Part shown: positions 14,881 to 14,988 of the stretch, one piece after another
Position numbering within the stretch: position 1 is the first letter of the stretch
Layout of the letters: each line of letters begins with the position of its first letter
Source: Planctomycetota bacterium
GTDB lineage: Bacteria > Planctomycetota > Phycisphaerae > WQYP01
Direction of reading: 5' to 3'
Assembly (NCBI GenBank): GCA_021785155.1
Contig: JAJYGE010000171.1
Location: 1 to 14,988, forward strand
DNA: 14,988 nt
Notes under the pieces: model-generated
Database searches by the model: none
What the model was told of the DNA's origin: nothing
What the model saw: the letters and a program-made list of their open reading frames with translations, nothing else
Program-made: the position numbers and the translations under genes

Positions 14881-14988
14881 GCTGCCCCCCCCTGGGGGGG
14901 CAAAACATCTTGGACATCTAGGGCAACTTGAGCCACACCCGCTAAAATCAACGCTCCCATCAACTTGCCCAACTTGGGCAACTTACCC
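14881..14988. repeat. Roughly 108-bp intergenic repeat, copy 2 (runs to window end)
   Basis: Second copy of the element at 14702-14809, starting about 180 bp later. It has the same order: C8-T-G7 palindrome (14885-14900), CTTGGACAT, CTAGGGCAA and CTTGAGCCA (14909-14935), CCGCTAAAATCAACGCTCCC (14939-14958), and TTGCCC-AACTT-GGGCAA (14965-14981). The window ends here, so the true right boundary and further copies are unseen. Confidence 0.8.

Noticed and set aside
14679..14981. Minus-strand open frame of 100 codons through the repeats
   Set aside because: It is kept open by 9-bp units and low-complexity repeats, has no good ribosome binding site and its translation only mirrors the repeat.
14702..14988. 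CRISPR-like appearance of repeated units
   Set aside because: The long copies are too long and too far apart, spacers are not of uniform size and no cas gene is present; the 9-bp units are too short.

Overview
The window is one long run of minus-strand genes (about 42-13035) followed by a short plus-strand group (13164-14149) and about 840 bp of repeat-bearing DNA with no confident gene. G+C is moderately high by eye, ribosome binding sites are good AGGA/GGAG types, and several starts appear to be TTG, which suggests a free-living Gram-negative-type bacterium. There is no rRNA, tRNA or housekeeping marker to place it. A PVC-group bacterium (for example Planctomycetota) is only a guess.

Minus-strand block, in transcription order: a long beta-class adenine methyltransferase (type III-like Mod, 9940-13035); an HD-domain phosphohydrolase of the YwfO/dGTPase-like type (8501-9889) overlapping a YwgA-like gene (7935-8504); an unrecognised 131-residue gene (7491-7886); module B = TIGR04255-family protein (6701-7462), 120-residue Gly/Ala-rich protein (6335-6697) and PIN ribonuclease (5824-6321); a protein with nucleotidyl-cyclase-like motifs (4883-5812); module A = a second TIGR04255 protein (3998-4762), a different 120-residue protein (3621-3983) and a second PIN protein (3199-3624); and finally the Res subunit, an SF2 helicase fused to a PD-(D/E)xK nuclease (42-3179). 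All genes are co-directional, and every gap is 120 bp or less. The modification and restriction genes of one RM system therefore bracket nine accessory genes over about 6.8 kb. I read this as a composite antiviral defence locus: methylation and cleavage as the outer pair, two PIN toxin-like modules as candidate back-up or abortive functions, and an HD/YwgA pair and a cyclase-like protein as candidate nucleotide-based sensors or effectors. The cooperation is inferred from order and spacing only.

The strongest unusual signal is that TIGR04255 - about 120 aa - PIN occurs twice. Both TIGR04255 proteins are about 254 residues and alignable end to end, while the middle proteins and the PIN proteins are not close relatives. 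Each module is preceded by a palindrome between a possible -10 box and the ribosome binding site.

Plus-strand group: a three-helix membrane protein (13164-13676) followed by two small, mutually related Pro/Ala-rich proteins (13700-13909 and 13946-14149), divergent from the methyltransferase gene. Downstream lie heptamer microrepeats and two copies of a roughly 108-bp element (14702-14809 and 14881-14988) built from a C-run/G-run palindrome and 9-bp CTTGAGCAN units, with a compensatory base-pair change between copies.
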